A DNA stretch of 64,000 nucleotides, taken from positions 186,001 through 250,000 of the forward strand of contig CANQTC010000001.1 of assembly GCA_947626675.1 (NCBI GenBank), read 5' to 3'. Of the stretch, positions 52,933 to 60,993 are shown in pieces; position 1 is the first letter of the stretch; each line of letters opens with the position of its first letter. The position numbers and the translations under genes are program-made. Origin of the DNA: an uncultured Coprococcus sp. (GTDB lineage Bacteria > Bacillota > Clostridia > Lachnospirales > Lachnospiraceae). Below the pieces are notes generated by a model. It saw nothing but the letters and a program-made list of their open reading frames with translations, made no database searches and was not told where the DNA came from.

Positions 52933-52964
52933 GATTATCGTTTCAAATGACACAGACGATAATC
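52933..52964. promoter_or_regulatory. Inverted repeat upstream of the dtxR-type gene
   Basis: Perfect 9-bp arms GATTATCGT / ACGATAATC with 14 bp between, 42 bp before the start of the plus-strand repressor gene. It may be an operator or an mRNA hairpin. It does not match the GTTAG-N6-CTAAC sites. Confidence 0.4.
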
Positions 52965-53006
52965 GTATTCTAAATAATGATTGTATTATAAAAGGGGATT
53001 ATATAT

Positions 53007-53375
53007 ATGCTTATAACAAACGAATCAACAGAAAATTATCTTGAAACGATACTGATACTAAGCAGGAAACTTCCTGTCGTCAGAGCAGTTGATATATCAA
53101 ATGAACTGGGCTACAAGAAGTCGAGCGTAAGCGTTGCAATGAAAAATCTGCGGGAAAATCAATACATAACGGTCTCCGAGCCGGGGTATATTACGCTTAC
53201 CGAATCCGGCAGACAGATTGCAGAAATGATTTATGAAAGACATGCCTTTATATCTGAATGGCTGATAAAGCTGGGTGTTGACGAGAAAACTGCAACATCT
53301 GACGCCTGTAAGATAGAACATGTTATAAGCCCGGAAAGCTTTCGGGCAATCAAAGAATATGTAAATAAGGAATAA
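53007..53375 (+). CDS. DtxR/MntR-family iron-dependent repressor
   Basis: A 122-residue metal-dependent repressor with the winged-helix part (YLETILILSRKLPVVRAVDI, KKSSVSVAMKNLRE) and the metal-binding/dimerisation part (YERHAFISEWLIKLGVDEKTA, DACKIEHVISPESF). It is similar to the protein at 19235-19609 over its whole length but is a distinct paralogue. It lacks an SH3-like third domain. Divergent from feoA with the palindromic operator between, so it probably senses Fe2+ and represses feoAAB. AAAGGGGA precedes the start. Confidence 0.88.
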   Translation: MLITNESTENYLETILILSRKLPVVRAVDISNELGYKKSSVSVAMKNLRENQYITVSEPGYITLTESGRQIAEMIYERHAFISEWLIKLGVDEKTATSDACKIEHVISPESFRAIKEYVNKE

Positions 53376-53391
53376 TGCACGCATTAAAAAT

Positions 53392-53433
53392 ATAAGAGAT
53401 GGCTATATCTGTCAGTATATAACCATCTCTTAT
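53392..53433. terminator. Bidirectional terminator between convergent genes
   Basis: Seventeen-base arms, 53392-53408 and 53417-53433, with one mismatch and an 8-nt loop, A/T runs at both ends. It separates the convergent dtxR-type and psd genes. Confidence 0.8.
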
Positions 53434-53452
53434 TGTATTGAAAATATGACTC

Positions 53453-54307
53453 TTACACAGCACTTCCATATATACCGACTGTCTCACCCTGTAATACGCG
53501 GGTTTCCTGATTAGCCATCGAATTTTTCATGATGAAGTCATCCGGTTTTACAACACCCTTTTCTGTAAGCAGTATGATTGTCGAACCGCCAAAAGCAAAA
53601 TTTCCCTTTTCTTCTCCACGTTTTACCTTATAAACACCATGATGATGATTTTCAATCCTGCCTACTAACATAGCGCCCACTTCCATCATACAGACATCAC
53701 CAAATGTTTGATTTCTGATAAGACAATACTCCCTTGTATTTTCTTTATAAATCGGATAATAGTCATTTGCAACAGGATTTACAGTGTGGAATATGCCCTG
53801 TATTCGTCTGTTTGCAGTTTTTACACCGCTTACAGGATAGATATATCTGTGATAATCATCAACACTCAGTCTGAATACCCAGACATATCCGCCCTCATAC
53901 TTTTTAGCCAGTCTTTCACTTCTCAGCAGCGATTTCACCGTATAAGATGTATTTTTTATACGAAAATGCGCGCCGCCGTTTATTTTGTATACCGACAGTC
54001 TGCTGTCGCAGGGACTGATAAAATCCCGGTCTTTCAATGAATATGGTCTTTTTCCTTCGGCAATCTTTCTCTTAAAAAAATCATTATAGGAACTGTAAAG
54101 CACCGGCTGAAAGTCATCCATATTGATATCATTTCTTTTTATAAAAGGTCTGATGATGGCACAGGAAAGTCTGCTGTCAAGCAGCCTTCCGCCCAGACGA
54201 CTGAACAAGGGCGACACAAGCGGTTTTAAAAATATACGCGTTATCCCATGTCCATAAAGAAATGCCAATAACTTATCCTGTCCTGTTTTACAATTTATTT
54301 CTTTCAT
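53453..54307 (-). CDS. psd: Phosphatidylserine decarboxylase
   Basis: A 284-residue pro-enzyme that self-cleaves at a Gly-Ser-Thr site to form its pyruvoyl cofactor; the site is visible as FGGSTIILL near residue 240. The conserved VDDYHRYIYPVSG and MMEVGAMLVGRIEN motifs are present. It makes phosphatidylethanolamine from phosphatidylserine. It follows the synthase gene by 9 nt. The length is that of the Clostridial, longer type. Confidence 0.93.
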   Translation of the reverse strand: MKEINCKTGQDKLLAFLYGHGITRIFLKPLVSPLFSRLGGRLLDSRLSCAIIRPFIKRNDINMDDFQPVLYSSYNDFFKRKIAEGKRPYSLKDRDFISPCDSRLSVYKINGGAHFRIKNTSYTVKSLLRSERLAKKYEGGYVWVFRLSVDDYHRYIYPVSGVKTANRRIQGIFHTVNPVANDYYPIYKENTREYCLIRNQTFGDVCMMEVGAMLVGRIENHHHGVYKVKRGEEKGNFAFGGSTIILLTEKGVVKPDDFIMKNSMANQETRVLQGETVGIYGSAV

Positions 54308-54316
54308 ATTATCTCT

Positions 54317-55009
54317 TTAACCTTTTTTAAATATGATATTAAACATTCGTTTCATATTCCAATGCACATAACCCTTCCAGTTAAAGCAATATATTAAATA
54401 TATAACAGCAACCGCAACGATTATAATCAGAATAACAAGCTGCTTTGTCGTAGGCTTTGCAAACCTAAAATTCACAACAAAAAGCACCGCTGCAAGAAGC
54501 ATGATAAATTCCAGCGCCCACACAAAATAATCTTTAAATAGCGGCGAAGCTACATAAATCACCGGAAGTCCTACAGCAATTGACGTAATCGGCATCCCAT
54601 GATAATATTTTTTCCCGCTTATTTCAAATTCTTCCGGGTCTGAATTTTTCTTTTCTTCCAGCACATTATAATATGCAAGCCGTATCATTCCGGCAAGACA
54701 ATATAACACCAGAATGACAGCGCCATGTATCGTATTCATACCGGAATGCCAACAGATAATCACAGGCAGCACACCAAAGGCTACCAAATCACATAACGAG
54801 TCAATCTGTATTCCATAACGTTTTTCATCCATTGTTCTGTCTGTTTTTGTTCTTGCAACTCTTCCATCAAAAGCATCCATCAAACCGGAAAATCCCAAGC
54901 AGAATATTCCCATACTCAGATGGCCCATCGATGTAGAAAACATACCGATTACGGCTGATATCAGACTCAGGTATGTCAGTATCACTGTATAATTAAAAAA
55001 TCCTATCAT
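54317..55009 (-). CDS. pssA: CDP-diacylglycerol-serine O-phosphatidyltransferase
   Basis: A 230-residue membrane enzyme of the CDP-alcohol phosphatidyltransferase family. The catalytic motif DG-x2-AR-x(8+)-G-x3-D-x3-D is visible across residues about 47-75 (DAFDGRVARTKTDR ... YGIQIDSLCD). Six or so helices. It makes phosphatidylserine, the substrate of the decarboxylase encoded next. The start overlaps the flippase-like gene by 4 nt. The residue count and pairing with psd fit PssA of Gram-positive type. Confidence 0.9.
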   Translation of the reverse strand: MIGFFNYTVILTYLSLISAVIGMFSTSMGHLSMGIFCLGFSGLMDAFDGRVARTKTDRTMDEKRYGIQIDSLCDLVAFGVLPVIICWHSGMNTIHGAVILVLYCLAGMIRLAYYNVLEEKKNSDPEEFEISGKKYYHGMPITSIAVGLPVIYVASPLFKDYFVWALEFIMLLAAVLFVVNFRFAKPTTKQLVILIIIVAVAVIYLIYCFNWKGYVHWNMKRMFNIIFKKG

Positions 55010-56073
55010 TTATCTTCCTCATCTCTTTTATCACAAACATGTCTTTTATCATGAAACAAAATGATAAAAGCCGCTATCATTGTAAAAATTGCTGATACTG
55101 CAAGCTGGGTATAGTAACCGATACCTCTGGACAAAACCAACCCCGGAAGCAGCAAGGTCTCCCCAAATACCGGAAGGAAAAGCTTTAAAAACAGACTTTC
55201 ACTGATTCCCATACCTCCCGGAAGCGACAGCATGTCAACTGCTATTGATATGACTGCCTGAAGCATCATGATAGATACAAATGATGTGCCGGACAGTCCA
55301 AACGCTTTATAAACAAACCATGTAACAGCAAAAAGCATACACCGCTGAAAAAATGTAAATAAGAATATCAGAAACATTCTTCCCATATGCTGTTTTATAT
55401 ATGCGGCAGTATCCCTGTATAAATCCATCGAAGCAATCAATTTCGTTATTCTACTTTTTCTTCTTTTTACGATATGTGTCTTTTCCAGAAACTTCATGCC
55501 GAAAACAGCAAATTTCTGCGCGAGTGTCTGATGAAATACCAGGAGCAACAGCAACACGATACATATTACATTCAGAAGCAGCCCCAAATAAAAGACAAAC
55601 ATAATATCTCCCATATAATGAGCTACAAAATCTCTGGCAAATATCAGTATCCCGATACCGATTACAACTAATACAAGCTTATAGGTAATGGTAACAATCA
55701 TTAAGATAACGGTCGATATCGGAATCGGAATTTTCTTTTTTTTCATAAAGTAAATCTGCATCGGCTGACCTCCGGTAGCCGACGGCGTTACACTGCTGAA
55801 AAAAAAGCCTACGGATGAATACAAAAAACATTCCCTTTTCTTTAGCCGGATACCATAGGAACGCATCAGAAACCATATGATTGCCGATTCGCACCATATA
55901 AATATAAAGATACATAATACGGCAGGAACCAGAAAACCGGCATTACAATTTAATACAGCCTCTTTAATATCGCCTATGTTTTCACCTTTAAAGACTCCAT
56001 ATATGGTAAGAAGAAAGATAAGAATAAAGATAAGGGCATTTATCAATACCTTTTTTCTTTTCTTTTTCTCCAA
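55006..56073 (-). CDS. LPG-synthase-TM / flippase-like membrane protein
   Basis: A 355-residue membrane protein with eight or so helices of the PF03706 (lysylphosphatidylglycerol synthase TM region, UPF0104) family. It starts at TTG after GAGAGG. Typical elements are SSVGFFFSSVTPSATGGQPMQ and SLPGGMGISESLFLKLF. MprF-type proteins use this domain to flip lipids; here the synthase domain is absent. Co-transcription with pssA and psd suggests a role in moving phosphatidylserine/phosphatidylethanolamine or a derived lipid across the membrane. That specific role is inference. Confidence 0.82.
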   Translation of the reverse strand: MEKKKRKKVLINALIFILIFLLTIYGVFKGENIGDIKEAVLNCNAGFLVPAVLCIFIFIWCESAIIWFLMRSYGIRLKKRECFLYSSVGFFFSSVTPSATGGQPMQIYFMKKKKIPIPISTVILMIVTITYKLVLVVIGIGILIFARDFVAHYMGDIMFVFYLGLLLNVICIVLLLLLVFHQTLAQKFAVFGMKFLEKTHIVKRRKSRITKLIASMDLYRDTAAYIKQHMGRMFLIFLFTFFQRCMLFAVTWFVYKAFGLSGTSFVSIMMLQAVISIAVDMLSLPGGMGISESLFLKLFLPVFGETLLLPGLVLSRGIGYYTQLAVSAIFTMIAAFIILFHDKRHVCDKRDEEDK

Positions 56074-56190
56074 ATAATCAATTCCTCTCTTGTAACAAAT
56101 CCATACAATCTTACCATATATGAAGCCATATTAAAAGACAAAATTTATTAATTAGATTTAAAATTTTATTGTTTTTTTATTGTTTCTTTA

Positions 56191-57873
56191 TTAAATCCGT
56201 AAACTGTTTCTAAGACACAATGCGCCCCAGCCTATATATTCATTCGGATAGACATCCGTTATAGCCAGATGTCTTGCGCCCCGTATCAGTGCCGCTTTCA
56301 GCTTTTCTCCATATAAAAATGCATCATTTCCCTGTAGGATACCCCATTCCATCAAAATCGCTGCTGAACCTGTGACAAAAGGCGCTGCAATAGACGTTCC
56401 CGTTGCCATCTGATAAGAACCGCCGGGATAGGATGTGTATATATCCACACCCGGCGCGGCGATATCCGGTTTTATCTGATTATCCGCTGTATATCCCCTT
56501 CCTGAAAAGTATGCATAATCGTCATAATTCTGATTATAGGCGGCTACGGATATCAGACCTTGTGCAGTAGAAGGAATCGTAAGCGTGCCATATTCGGAAG
56601 GATTTAAAAATCCCAGATTGGCCTGAGAACTTGTCGTTACCGGAAGGTATGCATGAAATCCGCCATTCACGATACTTTTCGGATATAAAACCACCCGCCA
56701 TATTCCTCTTTCTACATAAGTGGAAGAACTGACTGATATATAAACCTCCTGACTTCTGTTATAAGGATTTGGAACACCATAGATACTATCTATGACACTA
56801 TCTTTATAGGATGTATTGACGATGGACTGTCTTTCCGAGAGATATACAAGGCTTTCTCCTGACGGACTGTATAAAACCACATCGAATATATCCTGATAAT
56901 TTTTCCATATCTGAATGTTATACGAGGGAACATATGCCCCTACCGCAACATCTATCATCTTGTATGTAACATTACCGAGTACACCGGAAATATGTCTGCC
57001 GGTTATCCCATCATTTCCCGTACCTGTTATAATAGAGCATTTCGCCATTTTGCCTACATCATTAATATAATTTTCAATTAATGAATTACCCATATGCGAA
57101 CCATAGTTATTTCCATAGCTTAAATTGATTGCTACAGGTATATTCAGCTCTCTGCTCTTTCTTATGCAAAAATCAATTCCCATGACAAGACCTAAGGAAT
57201 TGGGTCTGTTCACCTCTGATGATAATTTAACTGATATAATTGCCGCTCTGCTTGCCACACCGATATTCGTACCGCATGCTATTCCTGTGACTTCTGTTCC
57301 ATGCCCGCTTCTATCTTCTGAAATATTAATATTATTAACAATAGCATTATTAATCTCCTCATTATTATAAATCCTTCCATATTTGTAATCATTTGGATTT
57401 GCTTCATCATATTCTATCGTCTGGTCCCACAGATAAAGGATTCTCGAACTGCCATTTTCAAGAAATTCCTCATGACGGATGTCGATACCTGAATCAACAA
57501 CTCCAACGAGTATGCCCTCTCCGGTCAGTCCCATTGTATTTTTAATTTCGGAAGTAATGCAGGAAGCATATTCTGCATACGATACCTGACTCGCAATAAA
57601 TTTCGGCTTATCAATATACAAAATACGCGGGTCTTTTGCAAATTCTTCTATATATCCACTGTGTATGCTGATGATTGCATACCCGCCAAGAAGATATATA
57701 ATTTCTATATTATACTTTTCGGAAAGGTCGCTGATATCATTTGCATATCTTATCAAAAGCTGCCATATATCATTTCGACGGTTAAAACCGACAAATAATT
57801 CTTCAGAATAATTCTCCGGTTCAGCTTCTGTATTTAATGCCAGTGTCAGTTGTGTATCAATATTATTTTGCAT
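56191..57873 (-). CDS. Subtilisin-like S8 serine protease, Csp-like
   Basis: About 560 residues, from an ATG with AAGTGG just before (a GTG nine bases farther is possible). The catalytic triad is intact: Asp in GVVDSGIDIRHEEF near 130, His in DRSGHGTEVTGIACG near 192, and Ser in GTSIAAPFVTGSAAI near 510. A large insert lies between about 320 and 440, and a short pro-region of about 100 residues precedes. No signal peptide. The layout resembles the Csp germination proteases of Clostridia, which activate cortex lytic enzymes; presence next to spoIIGA-sigE fits a spore role but does not prove it. Confidence 0.87.
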   Translation of the reverse strand: MQNNIDTQLTLALNTEAEPENYSEELFVGFNRRNDIWQLLIRYANDISDLSEKYNIEIIYLLGGYAIISIHSGYIEEFAKDPRILYIDKPKFIASQVSYAEYASCITSEIKNTMGLTGEGILVGVVDSGIDIRHEEFLENGSSRILYLWDQTIEYDEANPNDYKYGRIYNNEEINNAIVNNINISEDRSGHGTEVTGIACGTNIGVASRAAIISVKLSSEVNRPNSLGLVMGIDFCIRKSRELNIPVAINLSYGNNYGSHMGNSLIENYINDVGKMAKCSIITGTGNDGITGRHISGVLGNVTYKMIDVAVGAYVPSYNIQIWKNYQDIFDVVLYSPSGESLVYLSERQSIVNTSYKDSVIDSIYGVPNPYNRSQEVYISVSSSTYVERGIWRVVLYPKSIVNGGFHAYLPVTTSSQANLGFLNPSEYGTLTIPSTAQGLISVAAYNQNYDDYAYFSGRGYTADNQIKPDIAAPGVDIYTSYPGGSYQMATGTSIAAPFVTGSAAILMEWGILQGNDAFLYGEKLKAALIRGARHLAITDVYPNEYIGWGALCLRNSLRI

Positions 57874-57953
57874 AAAAACCACTTATAAGCTTTATTATCT
57901 ATAGTATTCAATATTGCTGCATGTGATACCGCGATTCATAAATTGTTAGAATA

Positions 57954-58083
57954 TATCGAAAATGTTGTCATATTTTAAATCTTTTCCACATTATCCACAA
58001 GTTTATACACAATTTTAAGATATAACGTCGAATTTTACATTTATTTGCAATCAAGTCATCAACATTTGTCTATGATTGTCGTT
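57954..58083. promoter_or_regulatory. DnaA-box cluster and Spo0A-like boxes before spoIIGA
   Basis: Three DnaA-box-like nonamers lie within 30 bp: TTTTCCACA (57982), perfect TTATCCACA (57991) and TTATACACA (58003). Spo0A-box-like heptamers (consensus TGTCGAA) are at 57954 (TATCGAA), 58026 (CGTCGAA) and 58077 (TGTCGTT). The 290-bp gap contains no gene. Spo0A activation of spoIIG is known in Bacillus; DnaA boxes here are unusual. Confidence 0.5.
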
Positions 58084-58177
58084 ATTCATATTTTTCAACG
58101 TAGCTAATCCGACTAAATATTTAACTTTGCCACTATATAATTGGCTATGCAAAACAAAATAAGAAGTGAATCAATAT

Positions 58178-58624
58178 ATGAGCAATTATAAAACAGTTTT
58201 ATTGGGGAGAAACAGCCGGCTGGTATCAGCGCTTGGCTTTATCGACACAGGGAACTTCCTTACGGACCAGAAAACAAAAAGACCGGTTGCAATTGCATCA
58301 CCAGAAGTTATGCTTGCACTTATGCCGAACGCATATCATCCGGTTATCAGAAACTATCAGAAGGGAAACCTGACTTTTACCGATTGCGAATTAAATCTTA
58401 GGCATAAAGGACTGCATCTGATACCATACAGTACCATAAGCCAAAAAAATGAGCTTATGCTTGCCTTTGACTGTGATTTCTTTTTTATAGATAACAACAT
58501 GATACATAAAAATCCTCTGGTAGGAATAAGCAGAGAAAGTTTTTCCCTGCTTCATACAAATATGTGTATTCTTTTGAACAAAAAATTTATGAAGAAAGGC
58601 ATTCAATATGATAAGTACAATTAA
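58178..58624 (+). CDS. spoIIGA: SpoIIGA-like sigma-E processing protease lacking its membrane half
   Basis: About 148 residues from ATG at 58178. The aspartyl-protease-like signature [20 protein letters not shown] is at residues about 22-42, followed by the LHLIPYST and [10 protein letters not shown] segments typical of the C-terminal half of SpoIIGA. Known SpoIIGA proteins have about 300 residues with five N-terminal membrane helices; here none exist and no upstream frame could supply them. The last 17 nt overlap sigE, the usual partner, so processing of pro-sigma-E remains the likely role, but a soluble enzyme may be regulated differently. Confidence 0.78.
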   Translation: MSNYKTVLLGRNSRLVSALGFIDTGNFLTDQKTKRPVAIASPEVMLALMPNAYHPVIRNYQKGNLTFTDCELNLRHKGLHLIPYSTISQKNELMLAFDCDFFFIDNNMIHKNPLVGISRESFSLLHTNMCILLNKKFMKKGIQYDKYN

Positions 58625-59345
58625 AGGTAACGATTTTAAATTTTCAGTAATGAAAAACATTCCGCATATCTCAGGAAGGAATACAAAGGATGTACACTAT
58701 ATTGGCGGCAGCGATATTCTTCCGGCTCCACTTGAACCTTATGAAGAAAATATCGTGATATCCGAGCTTGGAAGTGACGGAGAAGCTGAAGCAAGAAAAA
58801 TCCTTATAGAACGCAACCTGCGTCTTGTTGTGTACATCGCAAAAAAATTTGATAACACCGGCGTAGGGGTAGAGGATTTAATCTCGATTGGCACTATCGG
58901 ACTGATTAAAGCAATTAACACTTTTAAAAATGACAAAAATATAAAGCTTGCAACCTATGCTTCAAGATGTATCGAAAATGAAATATTGATGTTCCTAAGA
59001 CGAAACAGCCGCGTCAGAATGGAAATATCCATTGACGAACCTTTAAATGTAGATTGGGACGGAAACGAGCTTCTCTTATCCGACATATTAGGAACAGATG
59101 ACGATACGGTATATAAAAATATCGAAACGGAAATGGATAAAACGCTGCTTGAAACTGCTGTTTCTAAACTTGATGAACGGGAACGGACAATCATTGAATT
59201 ACGATATGGTATCAATACCATAGGCGGAACAGAAAAAACACAAAAAGAAGTTGCCGATTTACTTGGCATCTCCCAATCATACATATCAAGGCTTGAAAAG
59301 AAAATCATAAAAAAACTAAAAAAGGAAATTATAAAACTGAGCTGA
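58608..59345 (+). CDS. sigE: Sporulation sigma factor sigma-E (pro-form)
   Basis: A 245-residue sigma-70-type factor. After an N-terminal extension of about 30 residues (a pro-sequence) comes [20 protein letters not shown], and then the highly conserved [37 protein letters not shown] and [20 protein letters not shown] regions. Regions 3-4 end in a helix-turn-helix ([18 protein letters not shown]). This is sigma-E, which directs mother-cell transcription after engulfment begins. sigG is not next, unlike the classical spoIIGA-sigE-sigG order; a tRNA follows. Confidence 0.93.
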   Translation: MISTIKGNDFKFSVMKNIPHISGRNTKDVHYIGGSDILPAPLEPYEENIVISELGSDGEAEARKILIERNLRLVVYIAKKFDNTGVGVEDLISIGTIGLIKAINTFKNDKNIKLATYASRCIENEILMFLRRNSRVRMEISIDEPLNVDWDGNELLLSDILGTDDDTVYKNIETEMDKTLLETAVSKLDERERTIIELRYGINTIGGTEKTQKEVADLLGISQSYISRLEKKIIKKLKKEIIKLS

Positions 59346-59428
59346 TTCAAATTTTTGTCCGGTTCTTTTCGTTTTTGCTGTTGACACCAAAAAGCACTTA
59401 TGTTAATATAACAAAGGTTATTTGTTAC

Positions 59429-59512
59429 GCCGGCGTGTCGGAATTGGCAGACGAGGCAGACTCAAAATCTGTTGGCGGCAACGTCGTGCGGGTTCAAGTC
59501 CCGCCGCCGGCA
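59429..59512 (+). tRNA. tRNA-Leu (CAA)
   Basis: An 84-nt class II tRNA. Acceptor GCCGGCG pairs with CGCCGGC plus discriminator A. The anticodon loop CTCAAAA gives CAA. A long variable arm and the TTCAAGT T-loop are present. The CCA end is not encoded. A transcription terminator follows. Confidence 0.95.
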
Positions 59513-59520
59513 TAATTTTA

Positions 59521-59557
59521 AAAAGCTGAAATCCTTTTCAAGGACTTCAGCTTTTTT
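59521..59557. terminator. Terminator after tRNA-Leu / sortase B
   Basis: AAAGCTGAA...TTCAGCTTT arms with an inner TCC/GGA pair and a following run of seven Ts; it also works for the convergent sortase gene, given the A-run on the other side. Confidence 0.85.
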
Positions 59558-59562
59558 TGCTT

Positions 59563-60354
59563 TTAATTTATTTTCTTTGCAACGACAACATACCTGCCAT
59601 TTTCAGTATGATATGCACAGGTTGATAATGTAATCAGCTTATCGCCATATTCAGCAGTTGTTTCAATCTCATATGGGGTATTCGCCCTTGCATAACTTAC
59701 ATACTCGTCAAATTCCTCTTTATTCTTTGCCTGAAAAAACTCATAATAATGATAATGCTCTTTATCTCCATCCGGATATACGCTTGTCCTCATGGCGGCA
59801 ATCACCTCATACGAACCACGTTCATCTAATGTATCAAAAGTAATATATTTATGCTCCTTATAAAAATCCTCAGACTCATAAGAAAGCAAATCATGAAACA
59901 TCGTTCCGGATTTCATATTATGTCCATATATAAGAATATTGTCTGATGTTTCTTTCCTCGGAGAGGCATTTGCATCTACGAATAACGTACCCGAATCACT
60001 ATACGCTCCATCAAAATCAGCATGTAAGTATTTTTCAGGCTCATAAGGAGTATACATAACAGGATAATCAATATTGGTTCCGCTTATTCTAAGCCATCCG
60101 ATAAAATCATTGTTCTCCTCGTATATATACTGATATTTCGCGAGAATATAGTCATCTTTTGTCTTGACATATTCAGACTGTCCTTTTTCAAGCATATCAT
60201 CTTCAACAATCTTCTCTTTCAACGTTTCAAATTTTTTCTCGTTTTTTGAACTTTTATAATAATAAATCAATATATAGCTTCCTGATGCTATTGCAGTCAC
60301 AATCAACAGTACAATTATAATATTCAGTAAAATATTTTTTATCTTCTTTCCCAT
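59563..60354 (-). CDS. srtB: Class B sortase
   Basis: A sortase of about 263 residues, from the ATG at 60354 (AGG nine bases before). One N-terminal membrane helix (about 8-30), then the class B catalytic domain: His in IYGHNMKSGTMF, Cys in LSTCAYHT and Arg in ENGRYVVV. No LPxTG substrate is adjacent. The ubiquitin-domain protein at 30750 ends in an atypical VKTG signal and could be a substrate, but this is inference. It is a single-gene unit between two terminators. Confidence 0.92.
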   Translation of the reverse strand: MGKKIKNILLNIIIVLLIVTAIASGSYILIYYYKSSKNEKKFETLKEKIVEDDMLEKGQSEYVKTKDDYILAKYQYIYEENNDFIGWLRISGTNIDYPVMYTPYEPEKYLHADFDGAYSDSGTLFVDANASPRKETSDNILIYGHNMKSGTMFHDLLSYESEDFYKEHKYITFDTLDERGSYEVIAAMRTSVYPDGDKEHYHYYEFFQAKNKEEFDEYVSYARANTPYEIETTAEYGDKLITLSTCAYHTENGRYVVVAKKIN

Positions 60355-60389
60355 ATTATCCATCCTTGTCTATATTTATTTTAAACGGA

Positions 60390-60425
60390 CAAAGGGCTTT
60401 TTGTATATGCTACAAAAGCCCTTTG
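60390..60425 (-). terminator. Hairpin after the Nudix gene
   Basis: Arms CAAAGGGCTTTT / AAAAGCCCTTTG, 12 bp, around a loop of about 11 nt, five bases from the Nudix stop codon. A U-run is weak, so it may be only partially terminating. Confidence 0.6.
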
Positions 60426-60429
60426 TCTG

Positions 60430-60882
60430 CTAAAAATACTTCTTACTTCCCCATAAATTATTTTTTTTCAAATCCAGATATTCTGAGTACGCCTGCTCAA
60501 GAATCTGCTTTTCGTTAGGGAACTTGAGAAGGTGGTAGGCTTCATGATACTTATAGTAGCCGGAATCCATAAAATATTCCTCTTTCTGGGGTTTGCTATA
60601 GTAGCTGTCTGCCATCATGAGATACCAATGAACATCCTTATTTACTACATCAAAAGTAGTATTAAATGTATAATTGCTTTTCCCTACATACTTAATAATA
60701 GATGCGCTGACACCAGTCTCCTCTTTTACTTCTCTCAGTGCAGTTTCATTATGTTCCTCGCCCTTTTCAACTGTACCTTTTGGGAGCACCCATCCTTCAT
60801 ATTTGTTCTTGTAGTTTTTGTAAAGTAATAATACTTTTCCTCTGAAGATTACCACACCTCCACAGCTTGTTGCTTCTATCAC
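60430..60882 (-). CDS. Nudix hydrolase
   Basis: A 150-residue Nudix protein. The Nudix box G-x5-E-x7-REU-x-EE-x-GU is visible from residue 35 (GTVEKGEEHNETALREVKEE followed by TGV). Family members hydrolyse nucleoside diphosphates linked to another moiety; the substrate is not predictable here. It may belong to the diadenosine-polyphosphate type, given the short length and the Tyr-rich C-terminal half, but that is only a suggestion. Confidence 0.88.
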   Translation of the reverse strand: MIEATSCGGVVIFRGKVLLLYKNYKNKYEGWVLPKGTVEKGEEHNETALREVKEETGVSASIIKYVGKSNYTFNTTFDVVNKDVHWYLMMADSYYSKPQKEEYFMDSGYYKYHEAYHLLKFPNEKQILEQAYSEYLDLKKNNLWGSKKYF

Positions 60883-60993
60883 TGCAATTCCTCCTGTTAT
60901 CTATAGGTGTGTAATAAAAAATCATATACAGTATACCACACTGTCATATTTTTTCAAGTGAATAGACAATTTAAACCTATGAACGGCGGCAAT

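Noticed and set aside
57960-58020. Replication origin suggested by clustered DnaA boxes
   Set aside because: Only three boxes, no dnaA, dnaN or parAB genes and no long AT-rich unwinding region recognised. Regarded as possible regulation instead.
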